A model generated the notes under the pieces. It worked only from the letters and a program-made list of their open reading frames with translations. It ran no database searches and was not told the DNA's origin. DNA of 64,000 nucleotides from a virus. Shown here piece after piece: positions 56,776-63,624 of the stretch. The first letter of the stretch is position 1, and each line of letters begins with the position of its first letter. Made by a program: the position numbers and the translations under genes. The stretch lies in the IMG/VR virus record IMGVR_UViG_3300025030_000003, positions 1-64,000 of that record; one strand, 5' to 3'.

Positions 56776-56981
56776 CCAATAAGCTCCTGCATCATCTTTC
56801 TAGCTTCTCTAAACTTATAGGATAATCTAAATCTATGACAATTTTGAGCATTCTTTTCATAACTAGCTTTATGACAAGGTTCTCGTTTATTTTCGTTATG
56901 TTCACATCTTCTGCAAACTTTATAAACACACCTACTAGCATTACATTTAGCTTTTCCACCATTACAACCTATACAACTCAT
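56772..56981 (-). CDS. Cysteine-rich protein with MxEL tail (MMQELIG)
   Basis: 69 residues. CIGCNGGKAKCNASRC and CRRCEHN, then CHKASYE: at least one zinc site. Ends KFREARKMMQELIG. Confidence 0.73.
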   Translation of the reverse strand: MSCIGCNGGKAKCNASRCVYKVCRRCEHNENKREPCHKASYEKNAQNCHRFRLSYKFREARKMMQELIG

Positions 56982-57262
56982 CCTACTAACTCCCTCATCA
57001 TTAAATGGTTTTTATATTCAAGGGGAGTCATACACTCATAAGATATCAATTCGTTACTTTCGGTGTATGCTTCTAATACTTGCTGAATACTTGTATAGCC
57101 AGTACGTCTGAATTTACCTTGATAATTATTCAAGATAACAAGATACTTATTTGTACTTTTTTGTTTATATATTAAGATGTCGGGCTTTACATCATAATCC
57201 CAAGCAGGACTTACTATTAATTTATGGTAGATTGTCATTTCGTAAGTTCTTTCACAGTACAA
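56978..57262 (-). CDS. 94-residue protein with MxEL tail (MMRELVG)
   Basis: TTG start inside the last codons of the upstream gene, with AGGGA from that gene's tail as ribosome site. Ends TPLEYKNHLMMRELVG. Confidence 0.72.
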   Translation of the reverse strand: MYCERTYEMTIYHKLIVSPAWDYDVKPDILIYKQKSTNKYLVILNNYQGKFRRTGYTSIQQVLEAYTESNELISYECMTPLEYKNHLMMRELVG

Positions 57263-57467
57263 GTTCCCTCATTATTTTATACTCCTCCACGGCTTCCCAG
57301 AATTCTTCCTTAGTTATCTTAGTCCAATTTCTTTTAGCTAGGATACTTTTACCCTGTGTAGTATTTGTGTAAAACTTTTTTATGCCGTTCAAATGATAAC
57401 TATGGGTTAATCCCCACTCATTTATTAAATGATAACTACCATAACCATCTTTATAGTATTCTGACAT
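57252..57467 (-). CDS. 71-residue protein with MxEL tail (IMRELVL)
   Basis: MSEYYKDGYGSYHLINEWGL..., aromatic, ends WEAVEEYKIMRELVL. GAGGGAG site; directly downstream of the palindrome array. Confidence 0.72.
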   Translation of the reverse strand: MSEYYKDGYGSYHLINEWGLTHSYHLNGIKKFYTNTTQGKSILAKRNWTKITKEEFWEAVEEYKIMRELVL

Positions 57468-57482
57468 TACTCCCTCTTAATT

Positions 57483-57590
57483 GTAACCTATAGGTTACAT
57501 TTTACTCTACTGATTGTAACCTATAGGTTACACTTTACTTTATAATCTATAGGTAATAATTTTAAATTTAAATTATCATGGATAGGTTAT
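57483..57590. repeat. Palindrome array, candidate operator or RNA switch
   Basis: Perfect 16-bp palindrome GTAACCTATAGGTTAC at 57483-57498 and 57516-57531 (33 bp apart), a third diverged copy around CTATAG at 57547-57552 and a half site GATAGGTTAT near 57581. Fills the gap between two tailed genes. No clear promoter is seen in it. Confidence 0.8.
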
Positions 57591-57594
57591 AATT

Positions 57595-57951
57595 TTAAGA
57601 TACTAACTCCTTCATCATAAAGTAACTGTTGTAATGGGACTCGTTTTCAAACTCTAATAAGTCCATGTGAGGTTTTTCATAATAAACATGAGCATAACCA
57701 AAATATTTAGTTAGATAAGAAACCAGATGATTTACTTTTAAGCAATGCCATCTACCTTTATCGTCTTTAAGATAGATACCGCTCTTATCTCTTTTTATAG
57801 CCAATTCTTTAAAGTCGTCATTTTTAAATAGTGTGGTAGGGAAAGCTATGGCATAGAATTTACCTTCCTTGAATAGCTCACTGGGAATTTTATAATTCTT
57901 GGTTATATTAGATAATTTTATCTTTTTCATTTTATTAGTAATCTTACTCAT
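57595..57951 (-). CDS. 118-residue protein with MxEL tail (MMKELVS)
   Basis: Start at ATG 57951 (ATGA overlap with the ferredoxin gene). Basic start MSKITNKMKKIKLSNITKNY. Ends FENESHYNSYFMMKELVS; the next gene is 128 bases away. Confidence 0.73.
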   Translation of the reverse strand: MSKITNKMKKIKLSNITKNYKIPSELFKEGKFYAIAFPTTLFKNDDFKELAIKRDKSGIYLKDDKGRWHCLKVNHLVSYLTKYFGYAHVYYEKPHMDLLEFENESHYNSYFMMKELVS

Positions 57952-58184
57952 TCCGTTAATTCCTGTATGTGTTTCCACTTAGCCATACTCTCATCATCTA
58001 TGGTTAAACAATCATAAGGGCAATGTTCTACTGCTTTTATTATCTTTAATTCATTACCTTCTACGTTCTGATACTTTATATCTATTAGAAAAAAAGAATT
58101 TGGACTATCTATCAGAAAAACTTCGGGACAATAATACTCACAACGCTTACATAATTGACATTCATCTTTTATATGTATTATCAT
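57948..58184 (-). CDS. Ferredoxin-like iron-sulfur protein with MxEL-type tail (HIQELTE)
   Basis: 78 residues. CQLCKRCEYYCPEVF near residues 9-23 supplies CxxCxxCxxxCP and EHCPYDCLTID near 53-63 the closing cysteines, as in small single-cluster bacterial ferredoxins. The extra C-terminus MAKWKHIQELTE carries the tail. Phage ferredoxins are rare; the partner enzyme is unknown. Confidence 0.85.
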   Translation of the reverse strand: MIIHIKDECQLCKRCEYYCPEVFLIDSPNSFFLIDIKYQNVEGNELKIIKAVEHCPYDCLTIDDESMAKWKHIQELTE

Positions 58185-58531
58185 CTGATAAGTTCTTCCA
58201 TAACTTTAATTTTATCTATCTCCTGTTGAATCATAAAGTCTGGCATATCATGAAGTTTTTGGAAGTCTTCCCCGCACAGATTGTAAATTCGTTCTATTAT
58301 CTTGAATTTTATCGCATCGAAAGTTATCCTAGATACATGAGAATATAGAAAGGCTGTGTTTATATAATCAAATATCTCTTCTTCATAAGTCTTCTGGACT
58401 ATCAATGTTAATAGTTCGGTTCGTAGAGGGTCAACTACACAATCATCCGTCATGAATTCAATACGTATACCACATTGAATTTCACCATGAATACTATCAG
58501 TTACTTCTATATCTATTCTTGGATTTATCAT
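58181..58531 (-). CDS. 116-residue protein with MxEL tail (VMEELIR)
   Basis: Beta then alpha; MINPRIDIEVTDSIHGEIQC... ends QQEIDKIKVMEELIR. ATGA overlap with the ferredoxin gene. Confidence 0.73.
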   Translation of the reverse strand: MINPRIDIEVTDSIHGEIQCGIRIEFMTDDCVVDPLRTELLTLIVQKTYEEEIFDYINTAFLYSHVSRITFDAIKFKIIERIYNLCGEDFQKLHDMPDFMIQQEIDKIKVMEELIR

Positions 58532-58535
58532 ATTT

Positions 58536-58913
58536 CTACTTCATTCTAAGGATAGATATAATTCCAGTAACTGTGAATATTGAATAAAAACAATAAGCAA
58601 ATATGAACATTCCCAAACAATTAAAAGATGCAGTAGCCATTCCCATAAATATGGAAAAGATAGGAAATAATAAAAGACTCATAAAGGTATAGATTATTAC
58701 TGCTGTTCTATTACTTTTTAGTTCCTCAGCTACTCTTTTCAACATCTGTTCTTCAGAAGACCAACCATTTCCTACGAAGCCTTCTATACCTTTAGCTATA
58801 GTGAGTATTTTAGTAGCCTTCTCTTCTATCTTTTTGTCATCGATGATTTTATATTTTATTAAATCCACTAATTCTAAAGCTTTATGTACCAAGCTCAAAG
58901 ACAATTTAATCAT
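58536..58913 (-). CDS. Membrane protein, 125 residues
   Basis: An amphipathic N-terminal half, then two hydrophobic segments (about 74-96 and 98-120). First gene after the promoter at 58942-58970. Confidence 0.72.
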   Translation of the reverse strand: MIKLSLSLVHKALELVDLIKYKIIDDKKIEEKATKILTIAKGIEGFVGNGWSSEEQMLKRVAEELKSNRTAVIIYTFMSLLLFPIFSIFMGMATASFNCLGMFIFAYCFYSIFTVTGIISILRMK

Positions 58914-58941
58914 TTTATTCTCCTTCTAATTAACATATATA

Positions 58942-58970
58942 ATAATACCATAAATTAAGTTATTTGTAAA
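58942..58970 (-). promoter_or_regulatory. Early promoter
   Basis: TTTACA, 17-bp spacer, TGG-TATTAT. Confidence 0.55.
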
Positions 58971-58983
58971 GTGCTTATTAAGA

Positions 58984-59232
58984 TTAATTACTTAATTCTA
59001 ACATGACTAGAATACTTTCTAATTCATCTAAACTTTCAAATTCTTTTACAATACTGCATCTCCATTCCTCACGAATAGTTTTTAGTGATTCTTCTTTACT
59101 TATACCCTCCAATAAGGAGTTGGATTTTCTATCTAAACGACATCCATCAAAAGTCAAATATACTTTATCGTCTTTGTATTCGTACACAACCATCAGAGGG
59201 TCATTTATCCAACCCGCTAATACATAACTCAT
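58984..59232 (-). CDS. 82-residue protein with MxEL tail (VMLELSN)
   Basis: MSYVLAGWINDPLMVVYEYK..., strand-rich. Ends FESLDELESILVMLELSN. Last gene of its unit, tail kept. Confidence 0.73.
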   Translation of the reverse strand: MSYVLAGWINDPLMVVYEYKDDKVYLTFDGCRLDRKSNSLLEGISKEESLKTIREEWRCSIVKEFESLDELESILVMLELSN

Positions 59233-59507
59233 GATATAAGTTCTTCCATAACTTTAATTGGAATATAATGGATACCTAGCTCTTCTTCAACTTCCTCCTC
59301 GGTTAGGAAAGACCAATCTATCAATTGTTCCAAACTTCGTTTACCATTACCGTATTCAAGTAATTTATCTAATCTTTCATCAGAGACACTCCAATTATTT
59401 TTATCGAAATAACATTCCAAGATTCCAGACCAAACATTTAATCTATAAAAGGATTTATAATTATAACCATTGTCAAATAAATAATATACGTAGTCTATGG
59501 GTTTCAT
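59229..59507 (-). CDS. 92-residue protein with MxEL tail (VMEELIS)
   Basis: MKPIDYVYYLFDNGYNYKSF..., ends GIHYIPIKVMEELIS. Confidence 0.73.
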   Translation of the reverse strand: MKPIDYVYYLFDNGYNYKSFYRLNVWSGILECYFDKNNWSVSDERLDKLLEYGNGKRSLEQLIDWSFLTEEEVEEELGIHYIPIKVMEELIS

Positions 59508-59743
59508 AAAGTTAGCTCCAACATAGTAAGCATGGCATCTACTCTATCCTCGTCTTCTATTACTTCTCTCTTAATACCTTTTTTAGCGAGATATAACATA
59601 TCATCATAAGATTTTACCCACATTCCATCATCCTGCAATTTTTTATTAGAATAACGCTCAAATAATACATATTTACCTTTTTCGTAAAAATATGTAGTAT
59701 GCTTGATTCCTTCTATTATTTCTATAGTAATAAATCTTCTCAT
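59504..59743 (-). CDS. 79-residue protein with MxEL tail (TMLELTL)
   Basis: MRRFITIEIIEGIKHTTYFY..., beta-rich; ends EDEDRVDAMLTMLELTL. ATGA overlap upstream. Confidence 0.73.
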   Translation of the reverse strand: MRRFITIEIIEGIKHTTYFYEKGKYVLFERYSNKKLQDDGMWVKSYDDMLYLAKKGIKREVIEDEDRVDAMLTMLELTL

Positions 59744-59967
59744 TTTATCATCTTGTCCAAATTATCTAATAAGGATTTTATAACGGGGTCTTCATCTTTA
59801 TCTTCATTCTGAGTTAATTCTCTCATCATGTCAGTCTTGAGTTTAAGATTCTTCTCTCTAATATCGATATAGATATTTATAACGAGAGGTACTCCAATAC
59901 AAGCCAATGTCATTATTATATAAACAGTAATTCCTGTCCCTAAAGCTTCCATCATCTCCAATACCAC
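59740..59967 (-). CDS. Membrane protein with internal MxEL tail
   Basis: 75 residues. One membrane segment (about 11-33), then NLKLKTDMMRELTQNEDKDE and a further 20 acidic residues. Same layout as its neighbour at 59952. Confidence 0.72.
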   Translation of the reverse strand: MVLEMMEALGTGITVYIIMTLACIGVPLVINIYIDIREKNLKLKTDMMRELTQNEDKDEDPVIKSLLDNLDKMIK

Positions 59968-60233
59968 TCATCCCAGACTTCTGATTCGTCTTGTGTTAAT
60001 TCATTCATCATTCTTCTCTTAAGCATATCATTTTTGTATTTTCTTTCTTGTATCCAAAAATTAAGCATGCTTATACCCGTGCTTGAAAAACACACAACCC
60101 AAGCCCACACGTGGGCTTTCTCGGAATGTAATGAATTGAGATATGCTATTATGGCACAACATACAGTACATTGTATTAAATTAGCGTATCTTTTTATTTT
60201 TTCAATTTGCTTTTCGTTGAAAGTTCGTAACAT
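59952..60233 (-). CDS. Membrane protein with near-terminal MxEL tail
   Basis: 93 residues. Two membrane segments (about 17-33 and 40-60), then KNDMLKRRMMNELTQDESEV. The shared MMxELTQ block with the next gene suggests duplication. Confidence 0.72.
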   Translation of the reverse strand: MLRTFNEKQIEKIKRYANLIQCTVCCAIIAYLNSLHSEKAHVWAWVVCFSSTGISMLNFWIQERKYKNDMLKRRMMNELTQDESEVWDEWYWR

Positions 60234-60493
60234 ATTTTAATTAATTCTAACTCTTTCTGTTTTTTCTCATAAAGATATTTAATAAATTCCAGAGTATTTT
60301 TATCACTTGAAACTATGTTGACGTGAATACCAAATCCATCCGAACAAAATGGTTCGTAATCGTAAACAACATAACTATTGTATTTACTTTTCCACTCCAC
60401 TCTTTCTATACTTGCATTTTCTTGACCCACTAGATTAACTAAGTCATCAAGAACTTTCTTATCGGGCACTTCAATTTCTAAACTATGTGTCAT
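60194..60493 (-). CDS. 99-residue protein with degenerate tail (ICYELSTKSKLKK)
   Basis: MTHSLEIEVPDKKVLDDLVN..., beta-alpha. The tail-like ICYELS is followed by seven basic residues that overlap the next gene by 40 bases. Leader contains two interleaved stems. Confidence 0.7.
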   Translation of the reverse strand: MTHSLEIEVPDKKVLDDLVNLVGQENASIERVEWKSKYNSYVVYDYEPFCSDGFGIHVNIVSSDKNTLEFIKYLYEKKQKELELIKICYELSTKSKLKK

Positions 60494-60505
60494 TTAAATA
60501 CCTCT

Positions 60506-60584
60506 TATCTCATATAACTTTTTAAATAAAGGATATAGGATACGAAAGAATAGCTTCTACTATATGAGATATCGTTGCGTATCC
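60506..60584 (-). promoter_or_regulatory. Leader RNA with interleaved stems (possible pseudoknot switch)
   Basis: Arms TATCTCATATA (60506-60516) and TATATGAGATA (60561-60571) pair over 11 bp; GGATACG (60538-60544) and CGTATCC (60578-60584) pair over 7 bp. The order A-B-A'-B' allows a pseudoknot or two competing folds. Arm A ends just before the ribosome site of ATG 60493. Confidence 0.6.
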
Positions 60585-60588
60585 CTTA

Positions 60589-60602
60589 CCTATTTATAAT
60601 AC
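60589..60602 (-). promoter_or_regulatory. Late-type promoter
   Basis: GTATTATAAATAGG on the minus strand, exact TATAAATA, overlapping the early promoter at 60599-60627, so the unit may be read at both stages. Confidence 0.6.
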
Positions 60603-60634
60603 TACCATAAAAAAAGAGAGCCGTCAAGACTCTC
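60599..60634 (-). promoter_or_regulatory. Terminator-promoter composite
   Basis: Hairpin GAGAG/CTCTC with a run of seven T on the minus strand; loop holds -35 TTGACG, 17-bp spacer, TGG-TAGTAT. Confidence 0.65.
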
Positions 60635-60662
60635 ACAGTAAACATCACATTATTGTTACAAT

Positions 60663-60911
60663 TTATTTTAATGTGGCTATTCGAGAGCCATCACTAAAAC
60701 CAAATTTCTTTTCTTCATTATTCTTAGCTGTCTCCTCGACTTGTCTTTTCTCTGCCTTTTCTGCAAAGAAAATCATCTCGTCCAATAGTTGTTCAGCATA
60801 TCCTCCCTCTTTAGCCTCTAGTAGCCACTTTGAAACTTTTTTATCATAAGCTTCTATCTCACTGGAAGCTCTGAATTCCAGTATGCCTTTTAGAAAATCC
60901 GACAATTCCAA
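60663..60911 (-). CDS. 82-residue helical protein
   Basis: MELSDFLKGILEFRASSEIE..., acidic helices. Last gene of the groES unit. No tail. Confidence 0.68.
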   Translation of the reverse strand: MELSDFLKGILEFRASSEIEAYDKKVSKWLLEAKEGGYAEQLLDEMIFFAEKAEKRQVEETAKNNEEKKFGFSDGSRIATLK

Positions 60912-60917
60912 TCTCCT

Positions 60918-61184
60918 TTAACTATTAATCTGTTTCAATTCTTTTGGAGGATTTTTAAGGGTCTCCAGTTTTGTACTATACCTATTGAAGGGGTGAGAAC
61001 GAAATACAGTCTTACCTTCTTTAAGCTCTTCCACATTATCTATCTTAGTAAATCGTGTCCAAGTACCATCACCATTTTCATAGATAACCATATCGTCGAG
61101 ATTTTCTTCTAACTTTGATTTTTCTTCTCCAAGTTTATCCATCTCATCTTTTATTTGTTTTAATCTTTCAACTTTATCTTTCAT
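60918..61184 (-). CDS. 88-residue coiled-coil protein
   Basis: MKDKVERLKQIKDEMDKLGE... coiled coil, then a small beta part (GDGTWTRFTKIDN). Overlaps the 50-residue gene by 11 bases. Confidence 0.68.
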   Translation of the reverse strand: MKDKVERLKQIKDEMDKLGEEKSKLEENLDDMVIYENGDGTWTRFTKIDNVEELKEGKTVFRSHPFNRYSTKLETLKNPPKELKQINS

Positions 61185-61326
61185 CTTTTTCCTCCACTTT
61201 TTTATAAGGTTTGCTTCCGAGCATCTTATGGAATAACCAAGGAGCTAAACCCCAAGGTAAACTTATTTTATAAAATTCACAGAAGTCCCAAATGTATGAC
61301 CAAATATTATTTTTGAAAGTGAACAT
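61174..61326 (-). CDS. 50-residue aromatic protein
   Basis: MFTFKNNIWSYIWDFCEFYK... LPWGLAPWLFHKMLG: tryptophan and phenylalanine rich, may sit at a membrane. TAATG coupling to groES. Confidence 0.6.
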   Translation of the reverse strand: MFTFKNNIWSYIWDFCEFYKISLPWGLAPWLFHKMLGSKPYKKVEEKDER

Positions 61327-61625
61327 TATCCTTTTAATATTCCTATGATGTCTCTTTCAGTAATAATCTTATAAGGCTTCTGGTCTACTTTAATTTCTAC
61401 TCCAGCCATTCTATTAAATACTACGATGTCTCCCACTCTAACTTCAGGCTCTACTCTAGCACCGTTACTTAAGATAAGACCAGCCCCAACAGCTACAACT
61501 TTAGCTTTCTGAGTTGTCTCCTTTACTACGGTAGATTGTGGAAGAACGATACCGCCTTGAGTAATGGCTTCCGTGTCAAAAGGTTCAATAATAATTCTAT
61601 CACCTATTGGTTGTAATTCTGACAT
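61326..61625 (-). CDS. groES: GroES co-chaperonin
   Basis: 99 residues, the cellular GroES length. PIGDRIIIEP at the start, mobile-loop-like TQGGIVLPQST around 23-34, VVAVGAG near 45, VRVGDIVVFNRMAGVEI, and YKIITERDIIGIL at the end are all canonical. It would cap host GroEL, as T4 gp31 does, for folding of phage proteins. No GroEL in the window. Confidence 0.95.
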   Translation of the reverse strand: MSELQPIGDRIIIEPFDTEAITQGGIVLPQSTVVKETTQKAKVVAVGAGLILSNGARVEPEVRVGDIVVFNRMAGVEIKVDQKPYKIITERDIIGILKG

Positions 61626-61657
61626 AGTGATTTCCTTTCATACTAATATACTTTTAC

Positions 61658-61686
61658 ATTATATCATTTTGTGATTCTATTGTCAA
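61658..61686 (-). promoter_or_regulatory. Early promoter of groES
   Basis: TTGACA, 17-bp spacer, TGA-TATAAT. Confidence 0.8.
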
Positions 61687-61688
61687 TC

Positions 61689-62078
61689 CTATAACTCTTC
61701 TATCTTAATTTTAAATTTATCTTCAAACCAATCCGCAAAGATTCTTCTATGACAGAATTTATTCTTACCTTCATAACATAGAAAAAGATAAAGATTCTTT
61801 TCATTGTGCATTTGTTTTATTATATCTAATACAGCTCTACCATCGATAGAAGTTTCAAAATAGTTTTCTATTCCTTTTATATACATCTCTTTAAACTTAT
61901 CTTTATTTATTGCCCCTGCTTGATATAAATTAAATAGGGTCTGAGACGGATACAGACAAGGAAGTTCCCTCGCTTTGTCTGTAATTTCTCCTCTAGGAGA
62001 AGTCCTAGATATTTTAAACAGTATTGCTTCTTTAGGAAACTTTCTCCAGTTAGCGTAATAGGATGTACAGATAGTCAT
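61689..62078 (-). CDS. DUF488-family protein
   Basis: 129 residues. FKISRTSPRGEITDKARELP and the conserved end LFLCYEGKNKFCHRRIFADWF (L-C-x-E-x...C-H-R) match DUF488, a small family of unknown chemistry found in bacteria and phages. Confidence 0.82.
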   Translation of the reverse strand: MTICTSYYANWRKFPKEAILFKISRTSPRGEITDKARELPCLYPSQTLFNLYQAGAINKDKFKEMYIKGIENYFETSIDGRAVLDIIKQMHNEKNLYLFLCYEGKNKFCHRRIFADWFEDKFKIKIEEL

Positions 62079-62081
62079 AAA

Positions 62082-62327
62082 TTAGTCCCTATGAAATTCG
62101 TGGCAGTATCCACAATATTTATTTTCTACATCTTTTGGATGATAAGAAGTCTTGTTACATTTTAAACAAGTTATCCTAAGCATAAATCTTAATGTAGAAC
62201 CTGCCGTGTCTATAAAATATGTTTTCTTATTCTCAACAGCTCTTCTCCTAGGAATACCATATATCCATGACATTAGGAGTAAAAAAGATATAGAAAATAT
62301 TAATAAGAATACTATAAAAAATGTCAT
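62082..62327 (-). CDS. Membrane-anchored zinc-ribbon protein
   Basis: 81 residues from ATG 62327 (ATGA overlap; the longer frame lies over the upstream gene). Membrane segment TFFIVFLLIFSISFLLLM, then CLKCNKTSYHP and CGYCHEFH. Confidence 0.75.
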   Translation of the reverse strand: MTFFIVFLLIFSISFLLLMSWIYGIPRRRAVENKKTYFIDTAGSTLRFMLRITCLKCNKTSYHPKDVENKYCGYCHEFHRD

Positions 62328-62527
62328 GATACTAACTCCCTCAATGTCATATAAGAAGTAAAATGGTCTTCGTCTATTTCCTCTAACGATGTATAAGATG
62401 ATTTCATAGGTATCCCAGAATGCTCCCAACTATGTTTAACTTCGTCCCAAAAGTATAGAAACCCAGTTGGAGAGGTTCTATAATAAGAGGAGCCTAGATT
62501 AGTTGTATATTTGAAATATTTAACCAC
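62324..62527 (-). CDS. 67-residue protein with MxEL-type tail (TLRELVS)
   Basis: MVKYFKYTTNLGSSYYRTSP..., aromatic strands. Ends EEIDEDHFTSYMTLRELVS. Confidence 0.73.
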   Translation of the reverse strand: MVKYFKYTTNLGSSYYRTSPTGFLYFWDEVKHSWEHSGIPMKSSYTSLEEIDEDHFTSYMTLRELVS

Positions 62528-62801
62528 TTACAAGTTCTTTCATTATTCTTAATTTTTCTATGTCATGAGTGTTATCTATTATCTTATAACCCATGTGAAC
62601 TTCTAAAAATTCTTTTTTACCATACTCATATATATCTGTACCATGGTAGATAATATGCCAAATATTTCCCCAGATTCTTCCAGTTTTAGCATCTACTTTG
62701 TCTCCAGCAACCCTAGCTAAAGAATTACCGTCTATTTTAACTATCATGACTTTTCCATCTGGGTCATGTACTAAGTAAAAAGGTTTTCTTCTATCAGCCA
62801 T
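62520..62801 (-). CDS. 93-residue protein with MxEL tail (IMKELVSG)
   Basis: MADRRKPFYLVHDPDGKVMI..., beta-rich. Ends NTHDIEKLRIMKELVSG. Overlaps both neighbours by 8 bases. Confidence 0.73.
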   Translation of the reverse strand: MADRRKPFYLVHDPDGKVMIVKIDGNSLARVAGDKVDAKTGRIWGNIWHIIYHGTDIYEYGKKEFLEVHMGYKIIDNTHDIEKLRIMKELVSG

Positions 62802-63306
62802 CTTTTCTCTTCCTAGTACGTTTTGGTTTAGGTGGATTGTCCCTTTCCCATAACAGCTCTGACAGAAAATAATAATCTCTACAATATACTTGGTCGGGGT
62901 CTATGCCTTTTTTCTCACAATCTTTGATAAATTCTTTAATACAATTTTCATAGAATTGAAATTCTTTCGGATATTTCTCTTGTTTATATCTAAACATTTC
63001 TATATGTGTAGGAATTTTAACGTCTACGGGTTTTGCATCCATTACTATTTCCACTTCTACTATTTCTAATTCATCAGCTTTATAGTAATGGGTTGGGGTA
63101 GAATAATCAGCATTAAACCACTCCGTACTATTTCTACGTACCCATTCTGCATGTTCAGGAGTCATAGACATCCAACAATTTATATTGTCTTTATCTACCT
63201 CTATTATATACTGGAACTCTCCACAGAAATCTCCTCCCTCGTTAGAGGAGAGTCTTACTTTTAAGAATTCATTTTTAACTTTATGTCTTAGTCTATACTC
63301 TTTCAC
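62794..63306 (-). CDS. 170-residue hypothetical protein
   Basis: GTG start (GTGA overlap). Beta-rich N-terminal half (FQYIIEVDKDNINCWMSM), basic C-terminus (PKPKRTRKRKDG). No tail. No family recognised. Confidence 0.7.
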   Translation of the reverse strand: MKEYRLRHKVKNEFLKVRLSSNEGGDFCGEFQYIIEVDKDNINCWMSMTPEHAEWVRRNSTEWFNADYSTPTHYYKADELEIVEVEIVMDAKPVDVKIPTHIEMFRYKQEKYPKEFQFYENCIKEFIKDCEKKGIDPDQVYCRDYYFLSELLWERDNPPKPKRTRKRKDG

Positions 63307-63416
63307 GGTTCCTGCCAGTCTTCACAAAACTCTTGTTCTATGTTAGTAATAATATTTTCTTCCACAGAACAAGTACCGTCTAAATAATGCTTACAATTCT
63401 TACAACAGAGTTTCAT
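63303..63416 (-). CDS. 37-residue cysteine-rich protein
   Basis: MKLCCKNCKHYLDGTCSVEE... CCxxC plus later cysteines, acidic end; short zinc-binding type. Confidence 0.55.
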   Translation of the reverse strand: MKLCCKNCKHYLDGTCSVEENIITNIEQEFCEDWQEP

Positions 63417-63417
63417 G

Positions 63418-63624
63418 TTAATCTCTGTAAGTAATGAAGAAAGTTACGATATAGGAATTAGCTTGATTGTAGGGAGATTTAATTCCTTCTATATTACTTT
63501 GTATTCCCAACACCGATTCTTCTGGGATATTAAATCTTGTCAATATTTCGTTCAAAGTCTCCGTAAGATTTTCATTATTAACATGATTCTTTACATTAAC
63601 TGCCTCTTTTACAACTTTAATCAC
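63418..63624 (-). CDS. 68-residue hypothetical protein
   Basis: MIKVVKEAVNVKNHVNNENL..., ends SYIVTFFITYRD. ATGA-type overlap with the upstream tailed gene. Confidence 0.65.
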   Translation of the reverse strand: MIKVVKEAVNVKNHVNNENLTETLNEILTRFNIPEESVLGIQSNIEGIKSPYNQANSYIVTFFITYRD

